From assembly GCF_900177535.1 (NCBI RefSeq), contig NZ_FXAJ01000002.1, positions 248,001-312,000 of the forward strand: 64,000 nucleotides of DNA, written 5' to 3'. Both the position numbers and the translations under genes were made by a program. The notes beneath the pieces were generated by a model that had not been told where the DNA came from, did not search any database, and was given only the letters and a program-made list of their open reading frames with translations. The stretch's first letter is position 1. Every line of letters begins with the position of its first letter. Below are positions 1 to 8,303 of this stretch, in pieces. The stretch is from Priestia filamentosa. GTDB lineage: Bacteria > Bacillota > Bacilli > Bacillales > Bacillaceae_H.

Positions 1-801
1 AAAGCTGTTCAGCTTGGCTTTATTTCTGGGAAGCAAGATTCAAAAACAGGTAAGAAATATTTTAATCCATGGGACACTCTTACAAGAGGGCAAATGGCTA
101 AAGTTTTAAGTCTTGCTTATAATCTAAAAGGAACGACTGTTAGCGAGTTTTACGATGTGCCAAGCACAGATGGCTTTTACACATACATCAATGCATTAGC
201 ATACAATAATGTAACAACAGGTTATTCTAACAATACATTTAAGCCATATCAGTCTATTTCACGTCAGCATTTTTCCGTTTTTCTAGCTCGTACGCTTGAT
301 TCTTCTTTCAAAGAAAATGCGGCAAACCGTGTTATAACAGGCGGATTAAAGCCAAATCCACGCAAAACTTACGTTTATAGCTATGCGTTTGATGATAATT
401 ATAGCGAAACAGTAAAGTATACAGGTACAGATTCTGGCATTGACAACTGGACAGGCCGAGACACAGACGGAGAGACGTACGATTATGCTTATAGCGAAGA
501 TAAGGATGGCTTTATTGCTGGATGGCAAGACGGCTTTATTTCTTCGACAGTCCCATATCCGCTTAAATTAAATACAAAGTGGACAGATGATTTCTACGAA
601 GATGAAGACCCTATTACATATGTGGTTACTTCAATGAACAAAACGATTACAACTCCAGCAGGCACTTTTAAAAATGCAATTGAAATAAAAAGCAGCCTTA
701 ACACGTCTGAATACTATGTTCAAGGCGTTGGACTTGTGTTAATGCTTGATACTTCTGTCAAGCCGTCTGAAAAAATACAAGAACTTAAAAAGATTTACTA
801 A
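1..801 (+). CDS. SLH-domain surface protein, C-terminal part (5' end outside window)
   Basis: The reading frame is open from base 1, so the true start lies upstream. The first ~95 residues show S-layer homology repeats: a GFISGK.. turn followed by F-P-T-R-Q-M-A-K/VL, then a second repeat with GYSNNTFKPYQSISRQHFSVFLAR. SLH repeats bind pyruvylated secondary cell-wall polymer, anchoring exported proteins to the surface. The rest (~140 residues) is an acidic, Tyr-rich beta-type domain with a TTPAGTFKNAIEI segment of the sort seen in exported Bacillus proteins; I do not recognise a catalytic motif. Any upstream SLH repeat and the signal peptide cannot be seen. Confidence 0.85.
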   Translation, partial: KAVQLGFISGKQDSKTGKKYFNPWDTLTRGQMAKVLSLAYNLKGTTVSEFYDVPSTDGFYTYINALAYNNVTTGYSNNTFKPYQSISRQHFSVFLARTLDSSFKENAANRVITGGLKPNPRKTYVYSYAFDDNYSETVKYTGTDSGIDNWTGRDTDGETYDYAYSEDKDGFIAGWQDGFISSTVPYPLKLNTKWTDDFYEDEDPITYVVTSMNKTITTPAGTFKNAIEIKSSLNTSEYYVQGVGLVLMLDTSVKPSEKIQELKKIY

Positions 802-805
802 TGTG

Positions 806-843
806 AAAAGCTAGTAAGAGGACTTCCTTTTGCTAGCTTTTTT
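806..843 (+). terminator. Intrinsic terminator of the SLH gene
   Basis: AAAAGCTAG pairs with CTAGCTTTT and is followed by T residues, directly after the stop codon. Confidence 0.8.
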
Positions 844-920
844 GTTAGATGTCAATATGTGTAGAAAAAGGCTTTAAAAAGGGTTCATTCTCATAAAAAA
901 CTAGCTTTTCTATTCATTCA

Positions 921-1000
921 TGGTACAATACGAAAAGTAACTATTCTTCATAAAAAACATAGAAAAATGGTTTCGCATGTGCTGAAGCCATTTTTTGTTT
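921..1000 (+). promoter_or_regulatory. Extended -10 promoter and terminator-like leader hairpin of the helicase gene
   Basis: TGGTACAAT at 921-929 is an extended -10 box with no clear -35. About 35 bases downstream, 963-996 folds into a hairpin (AAAATGGTTTC pairing with GAAGCCATTTT, one G-U) followed by a T6 run. This is shaped like an intrinsic terminator yet sits inside the leader, just before the ribosome binding site at 1017, so a transcription attenuator is inferred. Confidence 0.55.
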
Positions 1001-1030
1001 TATGAACGTAAAAAGCAAGGAGTGCTAAAT

Positions 1031-2413
1031 ATGAGCTTTCAATCACTAGGGATTAGTATAGAAGTATGTGAAAGATTAAAAGCAGGAGGAATCGTAAAAC
1101 CGACGCCAGTGCAAACGAAAGCGATTCCTGCGGTTTTAAAAGGACAAGATGTTATTGCAAAAGCGCAAACAGGAACAGGAAAGACCCTTGCGTTTCTTCT
1201 TCCGATTTTAGAGAAACTAGATCTTGAAGATGAAAGTGTGCAAGCGTTAATCGTTGCTCCAACGCGTGAGCTAGCTCTTCAAATTACAGATGAGAGCAAT
1301 AAGCTCACTAAGCAGCTTGGTTTACCAGAGGCGCTTGCTGTTTATGGAGGGCAAGACGTTGAACGCCAAATGAGAAAACTACAAGGAAACGTAGGAATTG
1401 TAGTGGCAACACCAGGCCGACTTCTCGATCATTTGCGCCGAGGAACAATTAGCTTGCAGAAAGTTCGAACGCTTGTTTTAGATGAAGCGGATCAAATGCT
1501 TCATATTGGCTTTTTAAATGAAGTGGAAGAAATTATTGCTCAAACGCCAAAAAATCGTCAAACACTTTTGTTTTCGGCTACGATTTCGGATGGAGTACGT
1601 AAATTATCAAAAAAACATTTAAAACAGGCTGTTGATATTACGATTAAAGCTGAAAAAGTAACAGTTAAAGAAATTAAACAGTTTATCATTGAAACAACAG
1701 ATCGCAAAAAACAGTATGATTTATTAGAAACGTTAAAAACACATAGACCTTTTTTAGCCGTTATTTTCTGTCGTACAAAACGCCGGGCTGGCGTCTTAAA
1801 TGATGCTTTAAAACGTAACGGCTACAAATCAGAAGAGCTTCACGGAGATATTACGCAAGCAAAGCGTGAAAAAGTAATGAAGAGCTTTCGAAATGCAGAA
1901 ATACAGCTTCTTGTCGCAACAGATGTAGCAGCTCGCGGTCTTGATGTAGAAGGAGTAACACACGTTTTTAACTACGATATTCCAGAAGATGCAGAAAGCT
2001 ACATTCACCGAATTGGTCGAACAGGAAGAGCGGGCGGAAAAGGGCTAGCGATTACTTTTGTGGCTGAGAAAGACGAAAGAACAATGACGCTTATTGAAAA
2101 GGAAATTCGCTTTAAGCTTAAACGTAAAACAGTAGATGATGAGCCACTTCGTTCTCAACAAAAGAGAGCGCCTCAAGGGGAACGAAAGCAAACGAAAAAA
2201 GAACCGAAGAGAGAAGGAAAGCGTGAAAGTCAGGCCTCTTCTCCTCCAAGAGGGAAAAGAGGTAAAGGAACAGACTCCCCAAAAAGAGGGCGGAAAAAAG
2301 AAGATAAAGGCGGCAGAAGCAGCCGCGGGAGCAGAAATGATCGTCAAAGCAGCTTTGGAAAAAACAGCGGTCGCAAAACTGGAAAGCAGAGTCGTCCAAA
2401 ACGATCAAGATAA
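1031..2413 (+). CDS. DEAD-box ATP-dependent RNA helicase
   Basis: 460 residues from ATG 1031, chosen because AAGGAG at 1017-1022 sits at proper spacing; an earlier in-frame start lies inside the leader hairpin. All core motifs are present: Q motif (residues 3-30), AQTGTGKT (45-52), PTRELA, TPGR, DEAD (151-154), SAT, the TDVAARGLD motif V and [10 protein letters not shown] motif VI. The last ~85 residues are an Arg/Lys/Gly/Ser-rich tail typical of non-specific RNA binding in the CshA-E-type helicases of Bacillus. Role: ATP-driven RNA unwinding in ribosome assembly or mRNA decay, often important in the cold. Which Csh paralogue it is cannot be settled here. Confidence 0.95.
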   Translation: MSFQSLGISIEVCERLKAGGIVKPTPVQTKAIPAVLKGQDVIAKAQTGTGKTLAFLLPILEKLDLEDESVQALIVAPTRELALQITDESNKLTKQLGLPEALAVYGGQDVERQMRKLQGNVGIVVATPGRLLDHLRRGTISLQKVRTLVLDEADQMLHIGFLNEVEEIIAQTPKNRQTLLFSATISDGVRKLSKKHLKQAVDITIKAEKVTVKEIKQFIIETTDRKKQYDLLETLKTHRPFLAVIFCRTKRRAGVLNDALKRNGYKSEELHGDITQAKREKVMKSFRNAEIQLLVATDVAARGLDVEGVTHVFNYDIPEDAESYIHRIGRTGRAGGKGLAITFVAEKDERTMTLIEKEIRFKLKRKTVDDEPLRSQQKRAPQGERKQTKKEPKREGKRESQASSPPRGKRGKGTDSPKRGRKKEDKGGRSSRGSRNDRQSSFGKNSGRKTGKQSRPKRSR

Positions 2414-2420
2414 ACAGGGA

Positions 2421-2455
2421 GAACTTCTTCAATATGAAGAAGTTCTTATTTTTTT
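2421..2455 (+). terminator. Intrinsic terminator after the helicase
   Basis: GAACTTCTTC, loop AATAT, GAAGAAGTTC, then a T-rich tract: a perfect 10-bp stem. Confidence 0.9.
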
Positions 2456-2483
2456 AAAAACCTAAATGTGATATATTGGTTTT

Positions 2484-3137
2484 ATGGATAAAAATCAGAA
2501 AATAAAAAAAATTATTCGTCCGTCATTGCGTGATCAAGTTTATGAAGGTCTTAAGTCAGCTATTATGACGCTAGAGTTTCATCCTGGTGAACGATTGCAT
2601 GATCACCAGCTAGCAGAGGACTTTGGGGTTAGTCGCACTCCTGTGCGTGAAGCGTTAAAAAGACTCGAAGATGAAGGTCTTGTTGAATCTTCCCCAGGAT
2701 CCTCAACAAAAGTGGCTCCTTTATATAGCGAGGAGGCGAAGCATACATTTGTTGTTGTGGCAGCTTTACATGCTCTTGCCGCAAAGTTAGCATTTCCATT
2801 CATAGGAGAGGAGGAAATAAAGGAACTCACAAAAGCAAATGAAAACTTTAAATTTCGAGTGAAGGAGAGAGATGCTCGAGGTGCAATTGAAGAAGATTAC
2901 CGTTTTCACAATATATTTGTGAAAGCTTCTAAAAATCCGGAAATTGAAAAAATGCTCGCACGCCTTATCGGAAATGTATATCGGCTTGAGCTTTCTAAAT
3001 TTAGCTCTGTAGAAGGAGAAAGTTCATACAGAGATCACCATGAAATTATTGAAGCTATTCAAAAAGGTCAGAAAGAGAACGTGGAGAAGCTTGTTGAAAA
3101 AAACTGGCTTACTCTAGGAGATAAACTTGCTCGGTAA
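2484..3137 (+). CDS. GntR-family (FCD type) transcriptional regulator
   Basis: 217 residues. The N-terminal winged helix (about residues 14-80) has the GntR signature, with GVSRTPVREALKRLEDEGLV in the recognition helix and wing; the C-terminal ~130 residues are helical and match the FCD effector-binding domain in size and composition (EEDYRFHNIFVKASKNP). The start must precede LRDQVYEGL, leaving ATG 2484, which has no ribosome binding site; TATATT at 2472-2477 would place transcription initiation on or next to the ATG, so a leaderless mRNA is possible. The next gene begins 20 bases downstream, so this probably regulates its own operon with the exporter. Effector unknown. Confidence 0.9.
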   Translation: MDKNQKIKKIIRPSLRDQVYEGLKSAIMTLEFHPGERLHDHQLAEDFGVSRTPVREALKRLEDEGLVESSPGSSTKVAPLYSEEAKHTFVVVAALHALAAKLAFPFIGEEEIKELTKANENFKFRVKERDARGAIEEDYRFHNIFVKASKNPEIEKMLARLIGNVYRLELSKFSSVEGESSYRDHHEIIEAIQKGQKENVEKLVEKNWLTLGDKLAR

Positions 3138-3157
3138 TAGAGCTAGGAGGAGATAAA

Positions 3158-4123
3158 ATGCGTCCTATTTTCTTAGGAATTTTAGCTTCTCTCTTTTTTG
3201 CTTCCACATTTGTGTTAAATCGCTTTATGGAAGTAGAAGGAGGAAGCTGGGTTTGGAGTGCTGTGCTTCGCTTTGTTTTTATGATTCCCTTTCTATTGTT
3301 CATTGTCTATCGTAAGCGAAAAGTATTTCATTTAATAAAACAAATAAAACAGAAGCCTTGGAGCTGGCTTTTATGGAGCACTGTTGGCTTCGGTTTATTT
3401 TATGCACCGCTTTGCTTTGCAGCTGCCTACGGTCCTGGATGGCTTATTGCAGGAACATGGCAAATTACCATTTTATCTGGGTCATTATTAGCTCCGCTTT
3501 TTTACGCGAGAGTTAAAAGAGGCTCAGAGTATGTTTTAGTAAGAGGACGTATTCCATATAAAAGTCTTTTATTTTCTTCTTTCATTTTACTAGGTGTTGT
3601 ATTTATGCAAATAGATCATGCGACCGAAATTTCTTTACGAAGTATGATTCTGTGCGTTCTGCCTATTTTAATCGCTTCTTTTGCCTATCCTCTTGGTAAT
3701 CGTAAGATGATGGAAGTTTGCGAGGGAAAGATAGGTCCGTACGAACGTTTGTTAGGAATGACGATTGCAAGCATGCCGTTCTGGGTCATTTTAACAATTT
3801 ATGGGCTTTTCAAAGCAGGAGTGCCAAGTGTAAATCAAACGGTTCAGTCACTTATTGTTGCGTTACTTTCGGGAGTTTGTGCAACAGCGCTCTTCTTTGC
3901 GGCAACAGATCTTGTGAAACATGATATGCAAAAGCTTGGGGCAGTAGAAGCAACGCAGTCATTTGAAGTCCTTTTTGCTCTTTTAGGAGAAGTTTTATTG
4001 CTTTCGGCTCCGTTACCAACAGCTATTTCATGGATAGGGATTTTGTTTGTTGTCGGCGGCATGATGGCCCAAAGCTATGCTTCTAATAGAAAGATTAAAA
4101 AAGAACAAAGTTTATCTGTATAA
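3158..4123 (+). CDS. EmrE/DMT-type multidrug efflux transporter
   Basis: 321 residues with about ten hydrophobic segments, the two-times-five helix layout of the drug/metabolite transporter superfamily. The N-terminus (MRPIFLGILASLFFASTFVLN) resembles the putative multidrug-resistance efflux family (PF13536). TAGGAGGAGA precedes ATG 3158. It is co-transcribed with the GntR regulator ending 20 bases upstream, which suggests ligand-induced export of a small molecule. Substrate cannot be read from sequence. Confidence 0.85.
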   Translation: MRPIFLGILASLFFASTFVLNRFMEVEGGSWVWSAVLRFVFMIPFLLFIVYRKRKVFHLIKQIKQKPWSWLLWSTVGFGLFYAPLCFAAAYGPGWLIAGTWQITILSGSLLAPLFYARVKRGSEYVLVRGRIPYKSLLFSSFILLGVVFMQIDHATEISLRSMILCVLPILIASFAYPLGNRKMMEVCEGKIGPYERLLGMTIASMPFWVILTIYGLFKAGVPSVNQTVQSLIVALLSGVCATALFFAATDLVKHDMQKLGAVEATQSFEVLFALLGEVLLLSAPLPTAISWIGILFVVGGMMAQSYASNRKIKKEQSLSV

Positions 4124-4174
4124 TCCTTAACATGTATTTTAGTAAAATCATGTTCTAAAAGGTAGTGTAAAAAA

Positions 4175-4795
4175 ATGAATAAAAAGATTGCTATTATTGG
4201 CGGAAGAGGGACAGTCGGGAAAAAAATAAGTAGAAAAGCATTAGAAAAAGGCTATAGCATCAAAATGCTAACTCGATATCCTAAAGAAAGTGGGAGTGAA
4301 ATTTGCTTTATTAAGGGAGATGCTCGGAATAAAGAGGATATAAAAGAGCTTATAAAAGGATGTGATGCTGTTATTAATACTGTTGGACATCCTAAAAGTG
4401 AAAAGCCTTTTTATAGCGCGGTAACTTCACATACTATAGAGGGAATGAAAGAGCTTGGAATAAAACGTTATATTGTAGCAACAGGAGCGTCTTTAACGCT
4501 GAATGGGGACGAAAAAACATTTCTAAATCAAGTAGGCGCAAATCTGTTTCAACTCTTTTTTTCGGCGATGATGAAGGAAAAAGAAAAGGAATACGAACTT
4601 TTAAAAGCAAGCTTACTAGACTGGACGCTTATTCGTCTTCCTTTTATTGTAGACAAGAAAGGAAAAGGACATATTAAAGTAGCGACAAAAAATATGCCAG
4701 GAAAAGTAATTACAAACGAAGATATAGCGAGTTTTTCGATTTCTCAATTAGATAGTAAAAAATATATAAGATGTACGCCATTTATTTCGAATTAA
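4175..4795 (+). CDS. NAD(P)-binding oxidoreductase (NmrA/SDR-like)
   Basis: 206 residues with an N-terminal Rossmann glycine motif GGRGTVGKKI (residues 9-18) and a GDARNKEDI segment placed as in atypical short-chain dehydrogenases that bind NAD(P). The YxxxK catalytic pair is not obvious, as is common in NmrA-like/NAD(P)H-binding proteins that act as sensors or isomerases. A weak AAAGGTAG sits before ATG 4175. It stands alone; substrate unknown. Confidence 0.8.
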   Translation: MNKKIAIIGGRGTVGKKISRKALEKGYSIKMLTRYPKESGSEICFIKGDARNKEDIKELIKGCDAVINTVGHPKSEKPFYSAVTSHTIEGMKELGIKRYIVATGASLTLNGDEKTFLNQVGANLFQLFFSAMMKEKEKEYELLKASLLDWTLIRLPFIVDKKGKGHIKVATKNMPGKVITNEDIASFSISQLDSKKYIRCTPFISN

Positions 4796-4872
4796 TCATT
4801 GGTAATCTTATACTAGACATGATAAAATAGCGCTTGCAAAAAGATAAACTTAGATAGAAAACAGGTGAAAGT

Positions 4873-5169
4873 ATGGCTTTCGGTATTAAACGAAAAGAGT
4901 TAGAAAATTGGAAGAGAGCCGTTGAGGAGGGCGAAATTGCATTTTTGACCCACTATTGGCTTGATGATCGCTTTCCAAACGCTAAAACGGTCACAAAAGT
5001 AGGCTGCAGCGATATAGAACGTTTAATCGCTTGGGGAGAGAAATATGATCTTCCTAAAAAAGCGGTTGATAACCGTTCAGAGTACCCTCATTTTGATTTG
5101 TTAGGAGAAAAACAAATTGAGATTATGACAAAGGAAAACCGTTTGGATCAGCTTAAGCGATTTACATAA
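4873..5169 (+). CDS. Conserved small soluble protein, function unknown
   Basis: 98 residues, no signal or membrane segment, rich in Lys/Glu/Trp. The pattern (MAFGIKRKELENWK, then THYWLDDRFPNAKTVTKVGC, PHFDLLGE) resembles a small uncharacterised protein family conserved in Bacillus (I believe YneQ-like, not certain). AGGTGAAAG precedes ATG 4873. It is monocistronic with its own strong terminator, which overlaps the stop codon. Confidence 0.8.
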   Translation: MAFGIKRKELENWKRAVEEGEIAFLTHYWLDDRFPNAKTVTKVGCSDIERLIAWGEKYDLPKKAVDNRSEYPHFDLLGEKQIEIMTKENRLDQLKRFT

Positions 5170-5210
5170 GTTAAAAGAACACCTGATGGCAGGTGTTCTT
5201 TTAACTTATG
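5165..5210. terminator. Long perfect hairpin terminator
   Basis: A 21-bp perfect stem (CATAAGTTAAAAGAACACCTG against its complement, loop ATGG) begins within the stop codon region of the preceding gene; symmetrical enough to work in both directions. Confidence 0.85.
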
Positions 5211-5405
5211 AGAAATTTTTTGATTTTTGTTTAGCGCTTACACTTTTCTGTTTAGCAAGTAAGAAAAAAGGGAAGAGAAGAAGTAAAGAAACACCAACAT
5301 CCTCAAAAAAAGGAAATTATTGCAGCTTAAAAATAATTATTAAAATAAGTTGAATTATCTGAAATTTCTGTTATAATATAAAAAAGGACAAGGAGTTGAT
5401 TTCTT

Positions 5406-5609
5406 ATGAAAGACAATGCAGTTAATCCTTCTCAATCCCCTAAAGTAAATGTTACGGACTCGCTTATTGCTGAAATGGTATTGGATCAAGCTTTAAACGC
5501 GTTTCGAGAGCAACAAATCCAAAAGGAAATCGACCAGTCATTAGAGAATCAGAACAAAGAAGAATTTTTACGGTTAACGGAAGAGCTGAAAAATCTCTCT
5601 GCCGTATAG
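5406..5609 (+). CDS. IDEAL-domain protein
   Basis: 67 residues; the segment EIDQSLENQNKEEFLRLTEE (about 43-62) carries the I-D-x-A/S-L-D/E ... F-L-L pattern of the IDEAL domain (PF08858), a short helical module found in Bacillales proteins such as ComK and YpiB-type regulators. AAGGAG lies upstream at suitable spacing. It is freestanding; its partner is unknown. Confidence 0.8.
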   Translation: MKDNAVNPSQSPKVNVTDSLIAEMVLDQALNAFREQQIQKEIDQSLENQNKEEFLRLTEELKNLSAV

Positions 5610-5629
5610 CTTAATAGATAAACGTTAAA

Positions 5630-5657
5630 AGAAGAAGCAACTCTGCTTCTTCTTTTT
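5630..5657 (+). terminator. Intrinsic terminator after the IDEAL gene
   Basis: AGAAGAAGCA pairs with TGCTTCTTCT, followed by a T run. Confidence 0.85.
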
Positions 5658-5908
5658 TGTATTGTTTTACATCATAATAAATAGGGTAAGAAAATGCAGG
5701 GGCTTGAAATTAATGGGAATAAGTTTGGCTAGGAAAGCTAACGATGATAAAAAGATTCAATTTATTTATCATATGAAATTCTTTTCACATAAAGACGGTA
5801 AAATAGATTGCTAAGTTGAGCCTTTTTGTTTTACACTGTAAGAATGCTAAAATATTGTAGCGCTTATTCTTTACTAAAAGCATACTAATCATTGTGGAGA
5901 GAGATAAA

Positions 5909-6670
5909 ATGGAAAATGAAACCCCAAAAACGTATAATGTCATTGAACTCTGCTTACTTGCCGGAAAATTGATGCTTGAAAGTGGAGCAGAGACAAACCG
6001 AGTCGAAGATACGATGATGAGAATTGCCGCTTCATATGGAATAGGTCGTACACATAGCTATGTTACCCCAACAGGTATTATTTTCTCTGTTGAAGGCCAA
6101 GGAGAACCAACAAAGTTAATTCGCATTTCAGACAGAACAACAGACCTTCATAAGGTGAGTGTTGTGAACAGCATTTCCCGTGAAATTAGTACAGGGACAG
6201 TGCCTGTTGAAGAGGCGTTCAAACGATTAAAAGAAGTTGAAACAGACAGCATGACATATCCTGTTCGTATTCAGGTTCTTGCCGCTTCTATTGCAAGTGG
6301 CTGTTTCTTATTTTTATCACAAGGCGGATGGAGCGATTTTTTCCCTGCTCTTATTACAAGTGGTATTGGATTTTCTTGCTTTATTTATTTTCATCGTATT
6401 GTCCGCGTTAAATTTTTAGCTGAGTTTCTAGCCTCTCTTATTATTGCTCTTATTGCTTATGCTTTTGTTACAAAAGGGCTTGGAAACGAAATTGATAAAA
6501 TTATTATTGGCTCACTCATGCCACTTGTACCGGGACTTTTAATTACAAATGCAGTAAGAGACCTTATGTCAGGACACCTCATTTCAGGGCTTGCAAAAGG
6601 AGCAGACGCCTTTTTAACCGCTTTTGCTATTGGAGCAGGGGTTGCTGCGGTTATTTTTACAGTTTTATAA
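5909..6670 (+). CDS. ThrE-type threonine/serine exporter, large subunit half
   Basis: 253 residues. The N-terminal ~115 residues are soluble (AGKLMLESGAETNRVEDTM), followed by about five membrane helices, matching the PF06738 ThrE domain. ATG 5909 is chosen because GGAGAG at 5896 serves it; a GTG 15 bases earlier overlaps that site. In the family, export of threonine/serine needs this part plus the small PF12821 membrane part, here encoded by the next gene 25 bases on. TTGTTT and TAAAAT spaced by 16 around 5827-5855 could be the promoter. Confidence 0.9.
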   Translation: MENETPKTYNVIELCLLAGKLMLESGAETNRVEDTMMRIAASYGIGRTHSYVTPTGIIFSVEGQGEPTKLIRISDRTTDLHKVSVVNSISREISTGTVPVEEAFKRLKEVETDSMTYPVRIQVLAASIASGCFLFLSQGGWSDFFPALITSGIGFSCFIYFHRIVRVKFLAEFLASLIIALIAYAFVTKGLGNEIDKIIIGSLMPLVPGLLITNAVRDLMSGHLISGLAKGADAFLTAFAIGAGVAAVIFTVL

Positions 6671-6695
6671 CTTACAGAGGAAAGGAATATGTAAT

Positions 6696-7127
6696 ATGAT
6701 GATTGATCAGATTTTAACAAGTTTCGTTGCTTCTGCTGCCTTTGGCATTATTTTTAACGCACCGAGACATTCAATCATTAAATCGGGCTTTGTTGGCATG
6801 TTTGGCTGGTGTGTTTATAGCCTGCTTGTAGCGGACGCTGATACAGATGCAATAGTGGCCACACTTGTGGCTGCATTTGCCATTGCAATTGTCAGCCAAG
6901 TGTTTGCGAAGCTTTATAAGACACCGATTATTATTTTTAACGTAGCTGGAATCATTCCTCTTGTACCAGGTACGCTTGCTTACAATTCAATGCGAAATAT
7001 TGTTGAAAATAACTATGCGTTAGCAGCTCAATTCGGGGCAAAAGCGCTTATGATTTCAGGCGCTATTGCAATGGGGCTTGTACTATCTGAGATTTTCAAT
7101 CAAATGATTCGTCGTGTAAGGTTATAA
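6696..7127 (+). CDS. ThrE-type exporter, small membrane half (PF12821)
   Basis: 143 residues from ATG 6696, preceded by GAGGAAAGG; longer in-frame starts lie inside the upstream gene and are not needed. Four to five hydrophobic helices with LVPGTLAYNSMRNIVENN, the counterpart of VPGLLITNAVRDLMSGHL in the upstream gene, showing the two are related modules. Together they rebuild a complete ThrE-like threonine/serine exporter as split polypeptides. Confidence 0.88.
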   Translation: MMIDQILTSFVASAAFGIIFNAPRHSIIKSGFVGMFGWCVYSLLVADADTDAIVATLVAAFAIAIVSQVFAKLYKTPIIIFNVAGIIPLVPGTLAYNSMRNIVENNYALAAQFGAKALMISGAIAMGLVLSEIFNQMIRRVRL

Positions 7128-7160
7128 AAAAGCGCAGGAAATCTCTCCTGCGCTTTTTTT
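7127..7160. terminator. Bidirectional terminator between convergent genes
   Basis: AAAAAGCGCAGGA pairs with TCCTGCGCTTTTT; A and T tracts on both sides serve the ThrE pair and the HAD gene. Confidence 0.9.
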
Positions 7161-7974
7161 AGTGTGATGGTGTTAAAATAAACTTTTCAAGAGCTTTTGG
7201 AATACCGTCATTCATGTTTGTATCTGTTACATAGTTTGCTTTTTCTTTAATGTCATCAGGAGCATTACCCATAGCAACTCCAAGTCCTGCGAACTCAATC
7301 ATAGCAAGGTCGTTATAGCTATCACCAAATGCAATAACTTCCTCACGTTCAATACCAAGCTTTTTAATAAGTTGGCTCAAGCTCGTTCCTTTTGTTACCC
7401 CAGCCTCTGTAAACTCTAAGAAATAAGGCTTCGATCTCATAACGCTAAGAATGCCGTTTAGTTCTCTTTGGAGTTTCTTTTCTACAAGTGCTAGCTTTTC
7501 AGGATTATCCACCATCAGAACTTTTACAACAGGAGTTGTAATGGCTTCTTTAAAATTAGAAACTTCATTAATCGGCAATCCTGTAATATGTCCCTCAATC
7601 TCTGTAAATTCATTGTTTTTTGGCGTTACAATTGTATCGCCTACATACGTATGAATACAGACATCTTCTTTGCTACTTAAGTCGTATAAACCGTGTACTG
7701 TTTCAGGAGAAAGGGTACTGCTGAAAAGTTCTTCTTTTGTTTTATAATTAATAATTTTAGCTCCATTGAAAGATAAGATAAAACTTCCATACTCATCTAA
7801 ATGAAGTTCCTTCGCAATATCAAGCATTGCATATGTAGGACGTCCAGAAGCTAAGACGACTTTTACACCGCTCTCTTGTGCATCCATTAGTGCTTTTTTT
7901 GTTAATGGTGAGATGGTATGGTCGTCACGCAAAAGGGTATCATCTAAATCTAGCACAATCATTTTATAGGCCAT
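7159..7974 (-). CDS. Cof-type HAD-family sugar-phosphate phosphatase
   Basis: 271 residues. Motif I is DLDDTL at residues 9-14 with both catalytic aspartates, motif II ASGRP, motif III Lys, and motif IV GDSYNDLAM; the C2B cap lies between residues ~85 and 190. This is the Cof/YkrA/YxeH-like subfamily that removes phosphate from sugar phosphates or nucleotides such as FMN in the cytosol. AAAAGGAGCG precedes ATG 7974. Exact substrate cannot be inferred. Confidence 0.92.
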   Translation of the reverse strand: MAYKMIVLDLDDTLLRDDHTISPLTKKALMDAQESGVKVVLASGRPTYAMLDIAKELHLDEYGSFILSFNGAKIINYKTKEELFSSTLSPETVHGLYDLSSKEDVCIHTYVGDTIVTPKNNEFTEIEGHITGLPINEVSNFKEAITTPVVKVLMVDNPEKLALVEKKLQRELNGILSVMRSKPYFLEFTEAGVTKGTSLSQLIKKLGIEREEVIAFGDSYNDLAMIEFAGLGVAMGNAPDDIKEKANYVTDTNMNDGIPKALEKFILTPSH

Positions 7975-8045
7975 TATTTTCGCTCCTTTTCTTTTCTATG
8001 TTCATATCGTACTATAAATCTCTCTAATAGAAAATAAAAAAAAGA

Positions 8046-8074
8046 TTGTTATTTTTTATGAATAATGTTATATT
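8046..8074 (+). promoter_or_regulatory. Strong sigma-A promoter of the structured RNA
   Basis: TTGTTA at 8046-8051, a 17-base spacer, TATATT at 8069-8074, with an extended TG at 8066-8067. The start would be near 8081. Confidence 0.7.
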
Positions 8075-8080
8075 AATAAA

Positions 8081-8193
8081 GCGATGAGCTAATTGCATAA
8101 GACGAAAAATGAGCTTTTGCTCAACATATGAATGTGGTCATATGGTTTTTCGCCGCAATACGTCAGAGAGGCCGTTTATACGGCCTCTTTTTG
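8081..8193 (+). ncRNA. Unidentified structured RNA (small RNA or riboswitch-like leader) with own terminator
   Basis: Downstream of a near-consensus promoter, the ~110-base transcript can fold into: ATTGC (8092-8096) with GCAAT (8155-8159); CGAAAAA (8103-8109) with TTTTTCG (8146-8152) closing two hairpins, GAGC-TTTT-GCTC (8111-8122) and CATATG...CATATG (8125-8144, loop AATGTGGT); then a terminator AGAGGCCG/CGGCCTCT with a T run (8167-8193). A nested multi-branch fold ending in a terminator is the shape of riboswitches and of small RNAs. It does not match the conserved cores of the purine, SAM, lysine, c-di-GMP, fluoride, ZTP or T-box classes as I know them. Confidence 0.55.
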
Positions 8194-8202
8194 TGTTGTA
8201 CA

Positions 8203-8241
8203 GAAATCCGTGAAGAAGTAGTCTCTTCATGGATTTTTTGT
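8203..8241 (+). terminator. Second terminator-like hairpin before the 130-residue gene
   Basis: AAATCCGTGAAGA pairs with TCTTCATGGATTT (one mismatch pair) and is followed by T6; it stands between the structured RNA and the gene at 8304. Confidence 0.6.
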
Positions 8242-8303
8242 GTTTCTTTTAAATTAAATAGGGTAAAGAGAAGAAAAGCCATAACGATGGGGGAGGAATA
8301 ATC

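Noticed and set aside
2136-2465. Overlapping frames over the helicase tail
   Set aside because: Low-complexity purine-rich DNA encoding the Arg/Lys tail opens frames on both strands by chance.
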